From contig NSIV01000001.1 in assembly GCA_002633085.1 (NCBI GenBank), positions 744,001 through 808,000 of the forward strand: 64,000 nt of DNA. The letters are read 5' to 3'. Source of the DNA: Curvibacter sp. PD_MW3. Its GTDB lineage: Bacteria > Pseudomonadota > Gammaproteobacteria > Burkholderiales > Burkholderiaceae_C. The notes under the pieces were generated by a model. That model was not told where the DNA came from. It saw only the letters and a program-made list of their open reading frames with translations, and did not search any database. The position numbers and the translations under genes are program-made. Shown here piece after piece: positions 16,334 through 24,794 of the stretch; within the stretch, counting starts at the first letter, position 1; every line of letters starts with the position of its first letter.

Positions 16334-17329
16334 TCACAGCGTGAGGACGGTGCAGCCGGTGGTCTTGCGCGCTTCCAGGTCGCGGTGCGCCTGCTGCACC
16401 TGCTCCAGCGGGTAGGTCTGGTCGATCTGGATCTTGACCTTGCCGCTGCTCACCATGGCGAACAGATCGTCCGCCATCGCCTGCGTGCTCTCGCGCGTGG
16501 CAATGTGGGTGAACAGCGTCGGCCGCGACACATAGAGCGAGCCCTTGGCCGCCAGCAGTCCGATGTCCAGCGGCTCGACCTTGCCCGAGGCGTTGCCGAA
16601 ATTGGCCACCAGGCCGAAGGGGCGCAGGCAGTCGAGCGACTTGAGGAACGTGTCCTTGCCCACCGAGTCGTACACCACCGGCACGCCCTTGCCGCCAGTG
16701 ATCTCTTTCACGCGCGCCACGAAATCCTCCTTGGCGTAATTGATGGCGAAGGCGGCACCATTGGCCTTGGCCAGGGCGCATTTTTCGTCCGAACCCGCGG
16801 TGCCGATAAGCTGCAGGCCCATGGCCCGGGCCCACTGGCAGGCAATCAGACCCACGCCGCCAGCCGCCGCATGGAACAGCACGAAGTCACCCGCCTGCAG
16901 CCCACCCTGCGGCTGAGTGCGGCGCAGCAGGTACTGCACCGTCAGCCCCTTGAGCATCATGGCGGCGCCGGTCTCGAAAGCGATGTCATCGGGCAACTTG
17001 CAGACGCACTTGGCCGGCATCACACGCACCTCGCAGTAGCTGCCGGGCGGCTGGCTGGCGTAGGCGGCGCGGTCACCCACCTTCAGGTGCGTGACGCCTT
17101 CGCCCACCGCCTCGACGATGCCCGAAGCTTCCATGCCGAGCTGCAACGGCATCGGCAACTGGTACAGGCCCGAGCGCTGGTAGGTGTCGATGAAGTTCAG
17201 GCCGACCGCCTTGTGGCGGATACGGATCTCGCCGGGGCCGGGGTCGCCCACCGTCACCTCGACGATCTTGAGCTGCTCGGGGCCGCCGTTCTGGTCGATG
17301 CGTACGGCGCGCGATGTGATGTTTGTCAT
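16334..17329 (-). CDS. NADPH:quinone oxidoreductase (zeta-crystallin type, MDR family)
   Basis: 331 residues without the zinc ligands of alcohol dehydrogenases. The N-terminal GroES-like domain shows GPGEIRIRHKAVGLNFIDTY and GMEASGIVEAVGEGV; the Rossmann domain shows VLFHAAAGGVGLIACQWARA and NYAKEDFVARV. It reduces quinones or other small electrophiles using NADPH in the cytoplasm, like E. coli QorA. AGGAG lies ahead of the ATG at 17329. The gene is convergent with lysR and divergent from an EamA transporter. Confidence 0.9.
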   Translation of the reverse strand: MTNITSRAVRIDQNGGPEQLKIVEVTVGDPGPGEIRIRHKAVGLNFIDTYQRSGLYQLPMPLQLGMEASGIVEAVGEGVTHLKVGDRAAYASQPPGSYCEVRVMPAKCVCKLPDDIAFETGAAMMLKGLTVQYLLRRTQPQGGLQAGDFVLFHAAAGGVGLIACQWARAMGLQLIGTAGSDEKCALAKANGAAFAINYAKEDFVARVKEITGGKGVPVVYDSVGKDTFLKSLDCLRPFGLVANFGNASGKVEPLDIGLLAAKGSLYVSRPTLFTHIATRESTQAMADDLFAMVSSGKVKIQIDQTYPLEQVQQAHRDLEARKTTGCTVLTL

Positions 17330-17440
17330 GTGATGTCTCCTGCGAAATAGCGAAAAATTCTACTGTGCCGCCACCATCATGCCGCACAGTCAAAAGACCT
17401 GTGACGGCAACGCCCATGATGTCTTGCTACAGTGCAGACG

Positions 17441-18343
17441 ATGCATGCACGCCTCACCCCAGCCACCGCCCTGCTCCTCACCATCCCGCCCCTGATGTGG
17501 GCCGGCAATGCCGTCGTCGGCCGCATGGTGGGCCCGCTGGTGCCACCGATGACGCTCAACCTGCTGCGCTGGCTGCTGGCCTTTGTCCTGCTGCTGCCAC
17601 TGGCTTCCGATGTACTGCGCCGCGGCAGCGGCCTGTGGACGCATTGGCGGCGCTTCAGCGTGCTGGGCCTGCTCAGCGTTGGCGCCTACAACGCGCTGCA
17701 GTACCTGGCCCTGCACACCTCCACGCCGATCAACGTCACGCTGGTGGCGTCCAGCATCCCGGTCTGGATGCTGGTCTTCGGCCGCCTGTTCTTCAACGCA
17801 CGGATCACGCGTCGTCAGTTGCTGGGCGCCGGCCTGTCCATGAGTGGTGTGCTGCTGGTGCTCAGCCGCGGCGAGCCGGGCACGCTGCTGCACCTGCGGC
17901 TGGTCCCGGGCGACTTCTATGTGCTGCTGGCTGCCATGGCCTGGGCCTGGTACAGCTGGATGCTGGTGCAGCCGGCCAAGGAGCCTGCGGACATCCGCAA
18001 CAACTGGGCGGCCTTCCTGATGGCGCAGATCGTGTTCGGTCTGGTCTGGTCCGCCCTCTTCACCGCTGGTGAGTGGGCGCTGACAGACGCCCACGTCCAA
18101 TGGGGCTGGCCGCTGGCTGGCGCACTGCTGTTCGTGGCCCTGGGGCCGGCCCTGCTGGCCTACCGCTGCTGGGGTACCGGCGTGCAACGCGCCGGGCCGT
18201 CGGTGGCCGGTTTCTTCTCCAACCTCACACCGCTGTTTGCTGCCGTGCTGTCCTCAGCCCTGCTGGGCGAATTGCCGCAGGCCTACCATGGCGTTGCCTT
18301 TGCGCTGATCGTGGGCGGCATCGTGGTATCTTCCCGGCGTTGA
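17441..18343 (+). CDS. EamA/DMT-superfamily transporter
   Basis: 300 residues with ten predicted membrane helices in two EamA repeats; PPLMWAGNAVVGRMVGPLVP marks the first helix and INVTLVASSIPVW the loop after helix 3-4. These inner-membrane exporters move amino acids or other metabolites; the substrate cannot be told. I chose the ATG at 17441. A TACAGT hexamer lies 7 nt before it and no Shine-Dalgarno is visible, so the mRNA may begin at the start codon. An in-frame GTG nine bases upstream is possible. Confidence 0.85.
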   Translation: MHARLTPATALLLTIPPLMWAGNAVVGRMVGPLVPPMTLNLLRWLLAFVLLLPLASDVLRRGSGLWTHWRRFSVLGLLSVGAYNALQYLALHTSTPINVTLVASSIPVWMLVFGRLFFNARITRRQLLGAGLSMSGVLLVLSRGEPGTLLHLRLVPGDFYVLLAAMAWAWYSWMLVQPAKEPADIRNNWAAFLMAQIVFGLVWSALFTAGEWALTDAHVQWGWPLAGALLFVALGPALLAYRCWGTGVQRAGPSVAGFFSNLTPLFAAVLSSALLGELPQAYHGVAFALIVGGIVVSSRR

Positions 18344-18371
18344 GCATTCACCATCCTTGCTGGAATTTGCC

Positions 18372-18842
18372 ATGAAACCTGTTGCCTTCAAGTCGCTGCT
18401 GCTGTCCACCTTCATCCTGCTGGCGGGATGCGCCACCACCTCCGGCAACACTGCCGGCAATGGCTCGGGCGGTGGCACGATGAACGACCTGATCGTCAAC
18501 TCCCAACTGCCGGCCGGCGCCAAGATCAACCACAGCCAGTCGCTGATCATGGGCTCGGGCGAGAACTGGGTCGGCCGCGTGGTGCTGGAACTCGACCAGA
18601 ACCCTAACGCCGCCTACAACTTCTTTCTGGAACAGTACCCGCAGCAAGGCTGGACGCTGGTGAGCGCGGTGCGCGGCAAGACCAGCCTGCTGGTCTTCAC
18701 CAAGGCCGACCGCAGCGCCACTGTCGAACTGAACGAAGGCGGCGTCATGGGCGGCTCGCAGGCCACGCTGACTGTCACGCCCAAGAGCACGCTGCCGCCC
18801 CCACCGGCACCGACCCCGGCGACCCAGCCGGTACGCCGCTAG
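18372..18842 (+). CDS. Hypothetical outer/inner membrane lipoprotein
   Basis: 156 residues. A lipoprotein signal peptide ends LSTFILLAGC, so the mature protein starts at Cys and is lipid-anchored. A Gly/Ser linker follows, then a ~95-residue domain with MGSGENWVGRVVLEL and AAYNFFLEQYPQQGW, and a proline-rich tail. The domain looks like a compact alpha/beta fold of a type common in Burkholderiales lipoproteins; I do not recognise a function. The residue after Cys (Ala) does not suggest retention in the inner membrane. It begins 28 bp after the EamA gene and may be cotranscribed. Confidence 0.85.
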   Translation: MKPVAFKSLLLSTFILLAGCATTSGNTAGNGSGGGTMNDLIVNSQLPAGAKINHSQSLIMGSGENWVGRVVLELDQNPNAAYNFFLEQYPQQGWTLVSAVRGKTSLLVFTKADRSATVELNEGGVMGGSQATLTVTPKSTLPPPPAPTPATQPVRR

Positions 18843-18861
18843 GGCAACAGCGGCCGGCGCC

Positions 18862-18884
18862 CCAGGCCTGAGCGGCCGGCCTGG
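18862..18884. other. GC-rich stem-loop between convergent genes
   Basis: CCAGGCC and GGCCTGG face each other across 9 nt in the 48-bp gap between the lipoprotein and SDR genes. No T-run follows on either side, so this is at best a weak or Rho-assisted terminator. Confidence 0.35.
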
Positions 18885-18890
18885 CAAGCT

Positions 18891-19679
18891 TCAGTAGGTG
18901 CCCGGGTAGGCACCGCCATCGGCCAGCACGTTCTGGCCGTTCATGTAGCCGGCGTGCTGGCTGCACAGAAAGGCGCAGATCGCGCCGAATTCCTCGGACG
19001 TCCCGAAGCGCTGCGCCGGAATCGTCTTCTTGCGTGCCTCGGCCACGGCATCGATGCTCTGGCCGGTTTTCTGCGAGGCGCCCACCATCGTGGCCTTCAG
19101 GCGGTCGGTGTCAAAAGCACCCGGCAGCAGGTTGTTGATGGTCACGCCCCGCGCCGCCAGCTTGGGATTGCGTGCCACACCGGCCACAAAACCCGTCAGG
19201 CCGCTGCGCGCGCCGTTGGACAGGCCCAGGATGTCGATCGGCGCCTTCACCGCGCTGGACGTGATGTTGATGATGCGGCCAAAGCCGCGCTCGGCCATGC
19301 CGTCCACCGTGGCCTTGATCAGCTCGATCGGGGTCAGCATGTTGGCATCCACCGCCTTGATCCAGGTGTCGCGGTCCCAGTCGCGGAAGTCGCCGGGCGG
19401 CGGACCGCCGGCATTGGTCACCACGATGTCGAAGTCACGGCGCTGCGCAAAGATCGCCTCACGTCCGGCGACAGTGGTGATGTCAGTGGCCACGGCCAGC
19501 ACCTGCGTGCCTCGGGCTTCGGCCTTGAGTTTGTCGGCCGCGGCCTGCAGCGCCTCGGCGCCGCGCGCCACGATCAGCACATTGACGCCTTCGCGCACCA
19601 GCGCCTGCGCGCAACCAAAACCCAGCCCTTTGCTGGCGCCGCCGACCAGCGCCCACTTGCCTGCAATTCCGAGATCCAT
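18891..19679 (-). CDS. Atypical short-chain dehydrogenase/reductase
   Basis: 262 residues with a Rossmann fold: the cofactor loop GGASKGLGFG, VTNAGGPPPGDF and a C-terminal NVLADGGAYPGTY. After the conserved serine (INITSSAVKAP) the expected YxxxK is replaced by LGLSNGARSGL: neither the catalytic Tyr nor the Lys is at its place. This matches the beta-ketoacyl-reductase-like SDR subgroup noted for lacking the canonical tetrad, so catalysis by the usual mechanism is doubtful. RBS AGGAAA precedes the ATG. Neighbours give no pathway. Confidence 0.85.
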   Translation of the reverse strand: MDLGIAGKWALVGGASKGLGFGCAQALVREGVNVLIVARGAEALQAAADKLKAEARGTQVLAVATDITTVAGREAIFAQRRDFDIVVTNAGGPPPGDFRDWDRDTWIKAVDANMLTPIELIKATVDGMAERGFGRIINITSSAVKAPIDILGLSNGARSGLTGFVAGVARNPKLAARGVTINNLLPGAFDTDRLKATMVGASQKTGQSIDAVAEARKKTIPAQRFGTSEEFGAICAFLCSQHAGYMNGQNVLADGGAYPGTY

Positions 19680-19779
19680 GTTGTTCTTTCCTGTCTAAAA
19701 AATTGAATGGGGACGATGATACGTTTACTGACGGTTCGCTGCCCACCTGTGGTTTTCCGCCGCCGGCCGCCAAACTCTG

Positions 19780-20694
19780 TCAATCCGGTGGCAAGCGTGC
19801 CGCGCGACTGAAGACGAAGATGCCGGCCACCACCAGCACGGTGCCGGCGGCGATCCAGAGCGTGAACGGCTCGCCCAGCAACCACACGCCCATCAGGATG
19901 GTGGACATCGGCCCGACCATGCCGACCTGTGCCGTCAAACCGGCACCGATGCGCTCGATCGCCATCATCACCAGCAGCACCGGCACCGCCGTACAGGCGA
20001 TGGCATTGAGCAGCGAGAGCCAGATCACCGGCATTGCGACCTCGGCCGCGGCGAGCGGCCGCAGCAGGACAAACTGCAGAATGCAAAGAAGACAAGCCAC
20101 GCTGGTGGCCAAACCGACCAGGCGCAGCGAGCCCAAGCGCTGCACCAGCTCGCCGCTGTAGGTCAGGTACAGCGCGTAACTGATGGCGCTGATGAACACC
20201 AGCAGCGAACCCCAGGCCACCTCACTGCCAGCCAGCGTGACCTCGCGTCCGAACACCAGCAGCGCGCCGGCGTAGCTGATCGCCATGCCCCACAGTTGCT
20301 TGCGCTGCACACGGCGGCCGAACAGCACCAGCCCCAGCAGCAGTACCAGGGTGGGCGTGAGATACAGGATCAAACGCTCCAGCGACGCCGTGATGAAGGC
20401 CAGCCCGGCAAAGTCGAGAAAACTCGCCAGGTAGTAACCGGAAAAACCCAGTCCTAGCACGCCCAGCCAGTCGCGCCGCTTCAGTGGCGGCTGACCGCGG
20501 CTCGCCCACCAAGCCATGGCAGCGAACAACGGCAGCGCAAACAGCATGCGGTACATGATGAGCGTGACCGCATCAACGCCGTGGCGGTAAGCCAGCTTGA
20601 CGATGATCGCCTTGCCACTGAAAGCAATGGCACCGATGACCGCGAACAACAAACCGGACGCTACGTTTTTTGTAGCGCTTTGCGCATATTTCAC
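19780..20694 (-). CDS. EamA/DMT-superfamily transporter
   Basis: About 304 residues from the GTG at 20694, with ten membrane helices in two EamA repeats (first: VIGAIAFSGKAIIVKLAYRH; second repeat near AISYALYLTYSGELV). An inner-membrane exporter of unknown substrate. The start is uncertain: the frame stays open to 20787, where ATG codons at 20772 and 20787 overlap the ggt gene, while the sequence around 20660-20714 is a copy of the dispersed repeat and encodes the first residues (VKYAQSATKNVA). The true start may lie within or after the repeat. Confidence 0.8.
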   Translation of the reverse strand: MKYAQSATKNVASGLLFAVIGAIAFSGKAIIVKLAYRHGVDAVTLIMYRMLFALPLFAAMAWWASRGQPPLKRRDWLGVLGLGFSGYYLASFLDFAGLAFITASLERLILYLTPTLVLLLGLVLFGRRVQRKQLWGMAISYAGALLVFGREVTLAGSEVAWGSLLVFISAISYALYLTYSGELVQRLGSLRLVGLATSVACLLCILQFVLLRPLAAAEVAMPVIWLSLLNAIACTAVPVLLVMMAIERIGAGLTAQVGMVGPMSTILMGVWLLGEPFTLWIAAGTVLVVAGIFVFSRAARLPPD

Positions 20695-20714
20695 AAGGGC
20701 AGAGACCGAATTTC
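20660..20714 (+). repeat. Dispersed ~60-bp palindromic repeat at the 5' end of an EamA gene
   Basis: Head GCTACGTTTTTTGTAGC followed by a GCGCATATTTCACAAGGGCA core and a GAGACCGAATTT tail. Covers the likely translation start region of the minus-strand transporter gene and sits 24 bp before the ggt stop. Confidence 0.7.
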
Positions 20715-20737
20715 TTGATGAATCTTGAAGCCGCGGG

Positions 20738-22360
20738 TCAGAAACCGGCAGCCAGTCCGTCGCGTCGCGCATCGCTGGCCGCCACATAACCCTCGACCTT
20801 CGGGTCGCCGGCGCGCCAGATGAACTGGCCGGCGCCGAAGTCCTGGTAGGAGTCGTTGATGACTTCCATGCGGTGGCCGCGTTCGGTCAGGCCCTGCACC
20901 GTGGCCTTGTCCATGTTGGCCTCGACGTTGATCTCCAGCCCGGCGTTGTAGCGCCAGCGCGGGGCATCGCAGGCCGCCTGCGGGTTCTGCCCGTAGTCGA
21001 GCATGCGCACGAGAGTCTGCATGTGGCCTTGCGGCTGCATGTTGGCGCCCATGACGCCGTAGCTCATCACTGGCTGGCCGTCCTTCGTCAGGAAGGCCGG
21101 GATGATGGTGTGGAAGGGGCGCTTACCCGGTGCCACCAGATTCGCCGGGTTGTGGCCCTGGGCATTCAGGCTGAAGCCGTGGCCGCGGTTTTGCAGGCTG
21201 ATGCCGAACGTGGGCTCGACGCAGCCCGAGCCGAAGCCCATGTAGTTGCTCTGGATGAAACTGACCATCATGCCGTTCTCGTCGGCCGCCGTCAGGTAGA
21301 TGGTGCCGCCCTTGACGGGGTTGCCGGCCTTGAAGTCCTGCGCCTTCTTCATGTCGATCAGCTTGGCGCGCGATGCCAGGTAGGCATCGTCCAGCATCTG
21401 CTCGGCCGTCACTTCCATCGAAGACGGTTCGGCCACATAGCGGTAGACGTCGGCAAAGGCCAGCTTCATGGCCTCGATCTGCAGGTGCTGCGAGTCGACA
21501 CTGTCCACCGGCAATGAGCCCAGGTCGAATTTGTCGAGGATGCCCAGCGCGATCAACGCTGCAATGCCCTGACCATTGGGCGGAATCTCGTGCAGCGTGT
21601 AGCCGCGGTAGTTCTTGCCAATCGGTTTGACCCACTCCGGCTTGTAGGCCGCGAAATCGCTAACCTTGAGGGTGCCGCCGTGCTGGGCAGAAAACTTCTC
21701 GATCGCCTGCGCAATCTCGCCGCCGTAATAGGCCTGGCCTTTGGTTTCTGCAATGGCACGCAGGCCACGTGCGGCGGCTTTGAACTGGAACAGCTCGCCC
21801 ACCTGCGGCGCCCGGCCCCAGGGCAGGAAGGACTGCGCAAAACCCGGCAGGCCTTGCAGCTCGGGCGTGGCGGCCGCCCACTTCTGCTGCACCACCACCG
21901 GCAGCAGGTAACCGCGCTCGGCAATCTCGATCGCCGGCTCCATCAGATCGGCAAACGGCAGCTTGCCGAAACGTTCGCTCATGGCCACCCAGCCGGCCAC
22001 CGCACCGGGCACGGTGACGGCATCGATGCCGCGCTTGGGCGGGTTCTTCGCATCGTCACCGTACTTGCGTTTGAAATACTCCGGCGTCCAGCTCTGCGGC
22101 GCACGGCCCGAGGCGTTAAGGCCGTGCAGTTCCTTGCCGTCCCACAGGATGCAGAAGGCATCGCTGCCCAGGCCGTTGCTGACCGGCTCGGTGATGGTGA
22201 TGGCCGCTGCCGCCGCAATGGCGGCATCGACCGCATTGCCGCCCTTGTAGAGCATGCGCAAACCGGCTTGTGCGGCCAGCGGGTGCGAGGTGGAGACGAC
22301 GTTGCGCGCGAACACAGGCAGGCGCGTGCTGGTGTAGGGGTTGGTGTAGTTGAAGTTCAT
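20738..22360 (-). CDS. Gamma-glutamyltransferase family protein
   Basis: 540 residues of the Ntn-hydrolase gamma-glutamyltranspeptidase family, which cleaves itself and transfers or hydrolyses gamma-glutamyl groups from glutathione. Marks are GGNAVDAAIAAAAAITITEP, GSDAFCILWDG, and the autocleavage site: GGTIYLTAADENG, where Thr becomes the nucleophile of the small subunit; GFGSGCVEPTFGI follows. No signal peptide is seen at the chosen start (MNFNYTNPYTS), so it may be cytoplasmic, unlike E. coli Ggt. The gene lies 19 bp after a TctC-like binding protein, suggesting co-expression. Substrate may differ from glutathione (YwrD-like members). Confidence 0.88.
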   Translation of the reverse strand: MNFNYTNPYTSTRLPVFARNVVSTSHPLAAQAGLRMLYKGGNAVDAAIAAAAAITITEPVSNGLGSDAFCILWDGKELHGLNASGRAPQSWTPEYFKRKYGDDAKNPPKRGIDAVTVPGAVAGWVAMSERFGKLPFADLMEPAIEIAERGYLLPVVVQQKWAAATPELQGLPGFAQSFLPWGRAPQVGELFQFKAAARGLRAIAETKGQAYYGGEIAQAIEKFSAQHGGTLKVSDFAAYKPEWVKPIGKNYRGYTLHEIPPNGQGIAALIALGILDKFDLGSLPVDSVDSQHLQIEAMKLAFADVYRYVAEPSSMEVTAEQMLDDAYLASRAKLIDMKKAQDFKAGNPVKGGTIYLTAADENGMMVSFIQSNYMGFGSGCVEPTFGISLQNRGHGFSLNAQGHNPANLVAPGKRPFHTIIPAFLTKDGQPVMSYGVMGANMQPQGHMQTLVRMLDYGQNPQAACDAPRWRYNAGLEINVEANMDKATVQGLTERGHRMEVINDSYQDFGAGQFIWRAGDPKVEGYVAASDARRDGLAAGF

Positions 22361-22379
22361 GATGTGTTCAGTGAGGTGC

Positions 22380-23345
22380 TCAGTCGAGCGTGATCTTGCG
22401 TTCGGCAGCAAGCTTCTTCCATTTGGCAGTTTCTGCCCTGACGGCGGCGGCAAACGCCTCAGGCGTACCGCCGACCGGCTCGGCCCCCAGGCGGGCGAAG
22501 CGGTCCTTCACCTCGGCACTGGTCAGGGCGGCATTGGCAGCCTGATTGACCTTGGCCACGATGTCAGCGGGCAGACCGCGCGGACCGTAGACACCGAACC
22601 AGTTGACCGACTCGTAGCCGGGCAGTACCTCGGCCACCGTCGGCAGCTCGGGCGCCAGGCTGGTGCGCTTCGGGCTGGTGACGGCCAGTGCGCGCACGCG
22701 GCCGTCCCTGACGTGCGGCATGCCAGAGATCAGCGAGTCGATCAACAGGTCGACCTTGCCGCTGATGAGATCGGGCATCGCCAGGCCAGTGCCGCGGTAG
22801 GGAATGTGAACCAGGAAGGTGCCGGACTGCTGCTTGAATACCTCGGTCGACAGGTTGGAGATGGTGCCGTTGCCGCTGGAGGCGTAGTTCAGGCGGCCCG
22901 GGTTCTTGCGCGCGTAGTCGATGAACTCGCGCAAGGTTTTGGCCGGCGAGCTGTTGGGCACCACCAGGAGTTGCGGCGAGCTCGCCACGTAGACGATGGG
23001 CGTGAAGTCCGCCTCGGCGTTGTAAGGAATGCGCGGGTTGATGGCCGCACCAATGCTGTGTGTGCTCGAGGTCGTCAGCAACAGGGTGTAGCCGTCCGGC
23101 ACTGCCTTGGCCGCTGCCAAGGCACCAATGGTGCCCCCGGCACCGGGCTTGTTGTCCACCACCACAGGCTGACCCAGCTTGCGGCCGAGCTCGGCGGACA
23201 GCGCGCGCGACAGGATGTCGGTGGCGCCACCGGCCGGGAACGGCACGATCAGGTGCACCGGCTTGACCGGGTAGGTCTGGGCCGCGGCCGGCAGACCGAT
23301 GCACAGGGCGGCCAGCAACAGACCGGACAGGGATTTAACTTTCAT
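22380..23345 (-). CDS. Bug/TctC-family periplasmic solute-binding protein
   Basis: 321 residues with a Sec signal peptide (MKVKSLSGLLLAALCIGLPA, cleavage near AAA-Q). The Bug fold is plain: YPVKPVHLIVPFPAGGATD, GQPVVVDNKPGAGGTIGA, and SSGNGTISNLSTEVF and HIPYRGTGLAMPDLISGKVD. Such proteins bind carboxylates or amides with two beta-strand loops and may feed TctAB; many are orphans in Burkholderiales. TctAB lies upstream but is split from it by the DUF3422 gene. The gene overlaps the DUF3422 stop by 11 bp; an ATG 9 bp further upstream is also possible. Confidence 0.92.
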   Translation of the reverse strand: MKVKSLSGLLLAALCIGLPAAAQTYPVKPVHLIVPFPAGGATDILSRALSAELGRKLGQPVVVDNKPGAGGTIGALAAAKAVPDGYTLLLTTSSTHSIGAAINPRIPYNAEADFTPIVYVASSPQLLVVPNSSPAKTLREFIDYARKNPGRLNYASSGNGTISNLSTEVFKQQSGTFLVHIPYRGTGLAMPDLISGKVDLLIDSLISGMPHVRDGRVRALAVTSPKRTSLAPELPTVAEVLPGYESVNWFGVYGPRGLPADIVAKVNQAANAALTSAEVKDRFARLGAEPVGGTPEAFAAAVRAETAKWKKLAAERKITLD

Positions 23346-24684
23346 GGCCGTCATGCCCCACGATCCTGCGATGCAGCTTGCGCAACGACCACCAGACGGT
23401 AAAACCGACCACCGGCACTGCCAGCGCCGCCGTGGTCTCGCCCGACAGCGGCCAGCCCAGGCTGTGCGCGCCCTTGGCCAGGTAACTCACCAGGCCGACG
23501 ATGTAATAGGTGATGGCCGCCACCGACAGGCCCTCCACCGTGGACTGCAGCTTGAGCTGCAGGTCCTGCCGCTGGTTCATGGTGGCCAGCAGGGCCTGGC
23601 TGCTTTGCTGCTGCTCGATCTCGACGCGTGTGCGCAGCAGGTTGCTGATGCGCGAAACGCGTTGCGACAGGGCGTCCTGCCGGCGCGTCACCCACTCGCA
23701 GGTGCTGCGTGCCGGCGACAGGCGCCGGTCCATGAATTCGCGGATGGTCTGCATGCCGACCAAGCGGGTTTCCGTGATGTCGTCGATGCGCTTGTCGACC
23801 AGCTCAAAATAGGCCGTGCTGGCGGAAAAGCGCGAATGGGTGGCGGCGTACTGGCTCTCCACCTTGCCCGCCAGCCGGGTCAGGCGATCGAGCAGACGCG
23901 GCTCGTCATTGCGCGTGGCGCTGCGGATGGCCTCGGCCAGCTCGGCCAGTTCGCGCTCGGCCGAGCCCAGCACACTGGAGGCCTCGCGTGCCGCCGGCAG
24001 GCCCAGCAGGGCCGCCATGCGGTAGGTCTCGATCTCCAGCAGGCGCTGCACCATCCGGCCCAGGCGGCGCGGCGACATGTGCAGCCCGTCCACGCTCGGC
24101 GCCCTCGCATCCTCGCTGCTGGAGGCGTCGACAAACAGCAGCATGCGCGAAAAACCGTCGGCATGGATGGCGAAATCGGTATAGACCTCACCGGCTCCCC
24201 CCGCCACGCCAGAGGCGACCAGCGAATCTTCGTGCAGCACATGGCGCACCAGACTGGTGGCATCCGCCTGATCGGGCAGCGCCCACAGGTGCAAGCTGGT
24301 CAGGCACTGGCCCGGCAAGGCGGCCACCCAGTCCTGCGGCACCACGTCGATGGCGGCCTCCGGCTCACGCTCGGCGTAGTTTGACGCCGGCAGCGTGCGC
24401 AGGAACGTCCAGGAAACGAATTCGGTGTGCAGTTCCCAACGCAGGCGGAACGGGCCGAGGTCCATGCGGAAATGCGTGGCATGGGCATCCGGCAGCGGCA
24501 GGTGGCGGTCACGCAGCAGGGCTGTCACATGCGCCCGGCTGGCCTCGCGCTGGGCGGCATCGCACACCATGACCACGTGCGAGATCGCCAGCGGCGTGCT
24601 CATGGCCTCGGGGGGGCGGGCATGAATTTCGTTGTGCAGTGTCACCCGTTGCGGGTGCTGGAGCGGGTTGTTTTTCAGTTGCAT
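23335..24684 (-). CDS. DUF3422 family membrane protein
   Basis: 449 residues. It starts with LHNEIHARPPEAMSTPLAIS, the hallmark of DUF3422, followed by RMDLGPFRLRWELHTEFVSW. The middle is helical, with possible coiled coil around residues 250-380, and two membrane helices close the protein (near AAITYYIVGLVSYLAKG and AALAVPVVGFTVWWSL). The family is common in Alpha- and Betaproteobacteria; its function is unknown. AGAGGA lies ahead of the ATG at 24684. It separates tctBA from the tctC-like gene and overlaps the latter. Confidence 0.87.
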   Translation of the reverse strand: MQLKNNPLQHPQRVTLHNEIHARPPEAMSTPLAISHVVMVCDAAQREASRAHVTALLRDRHLPLPDAHATHFRMDLGPFRLRWELHTEFVSWTFLRTLPASNYAEREPEAAIDVVPQDWVAALPGQCLTSLHLWALPDQADATSLVRHVLHEDSLVASGVAGGAGEVYTDFAIHADGFSRMLLFVDASSSEDARAPSVDGLHMSPRRLGRMVQRLLEIETYRMAALLGLPAAREASSVLGSAERELAELAEAIRSATRNDEPRLLDRLTRLAGKVESQYAATHSRFSASTAYFELVDKRIDDITETRLVGMQTIREFMDRRLSPARSTCEWVTRRQDALSQRVSRISNLLRTRVEIEQQQSSQALLATMNQRQDLQLKLQSTVEGLSVAAITYYIVGLVSYLAKGAHSLGWPLSGETTAALAVPVVGFTVWWSLRKLHRRIVGHDGHES

Positions 24685-24751
24685 GGCGTCCTCTTGGCCC
24701 GATTGTGACGCAAGGCAGTTCCAGACCCTTGACCGTGCGGGGAGCCGCAAA

Positions 24752-24777
24752 AAAACGGCACCCGAAGGTGCCGTTTT
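24752..24777 (-). terminator. Terminator after tctA
   Basis: Perfect 11-bp inverted repeat AAAACGGCACC / GGTGCCGTTTT with a CGAA loop. The T-run on the minus strand stops the tctBA transcript and separates it from the DUF3422 gene. Confidence 0.92.
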
Positions 24778-24794
24778 CTGGCAGTCGGGCGGCC

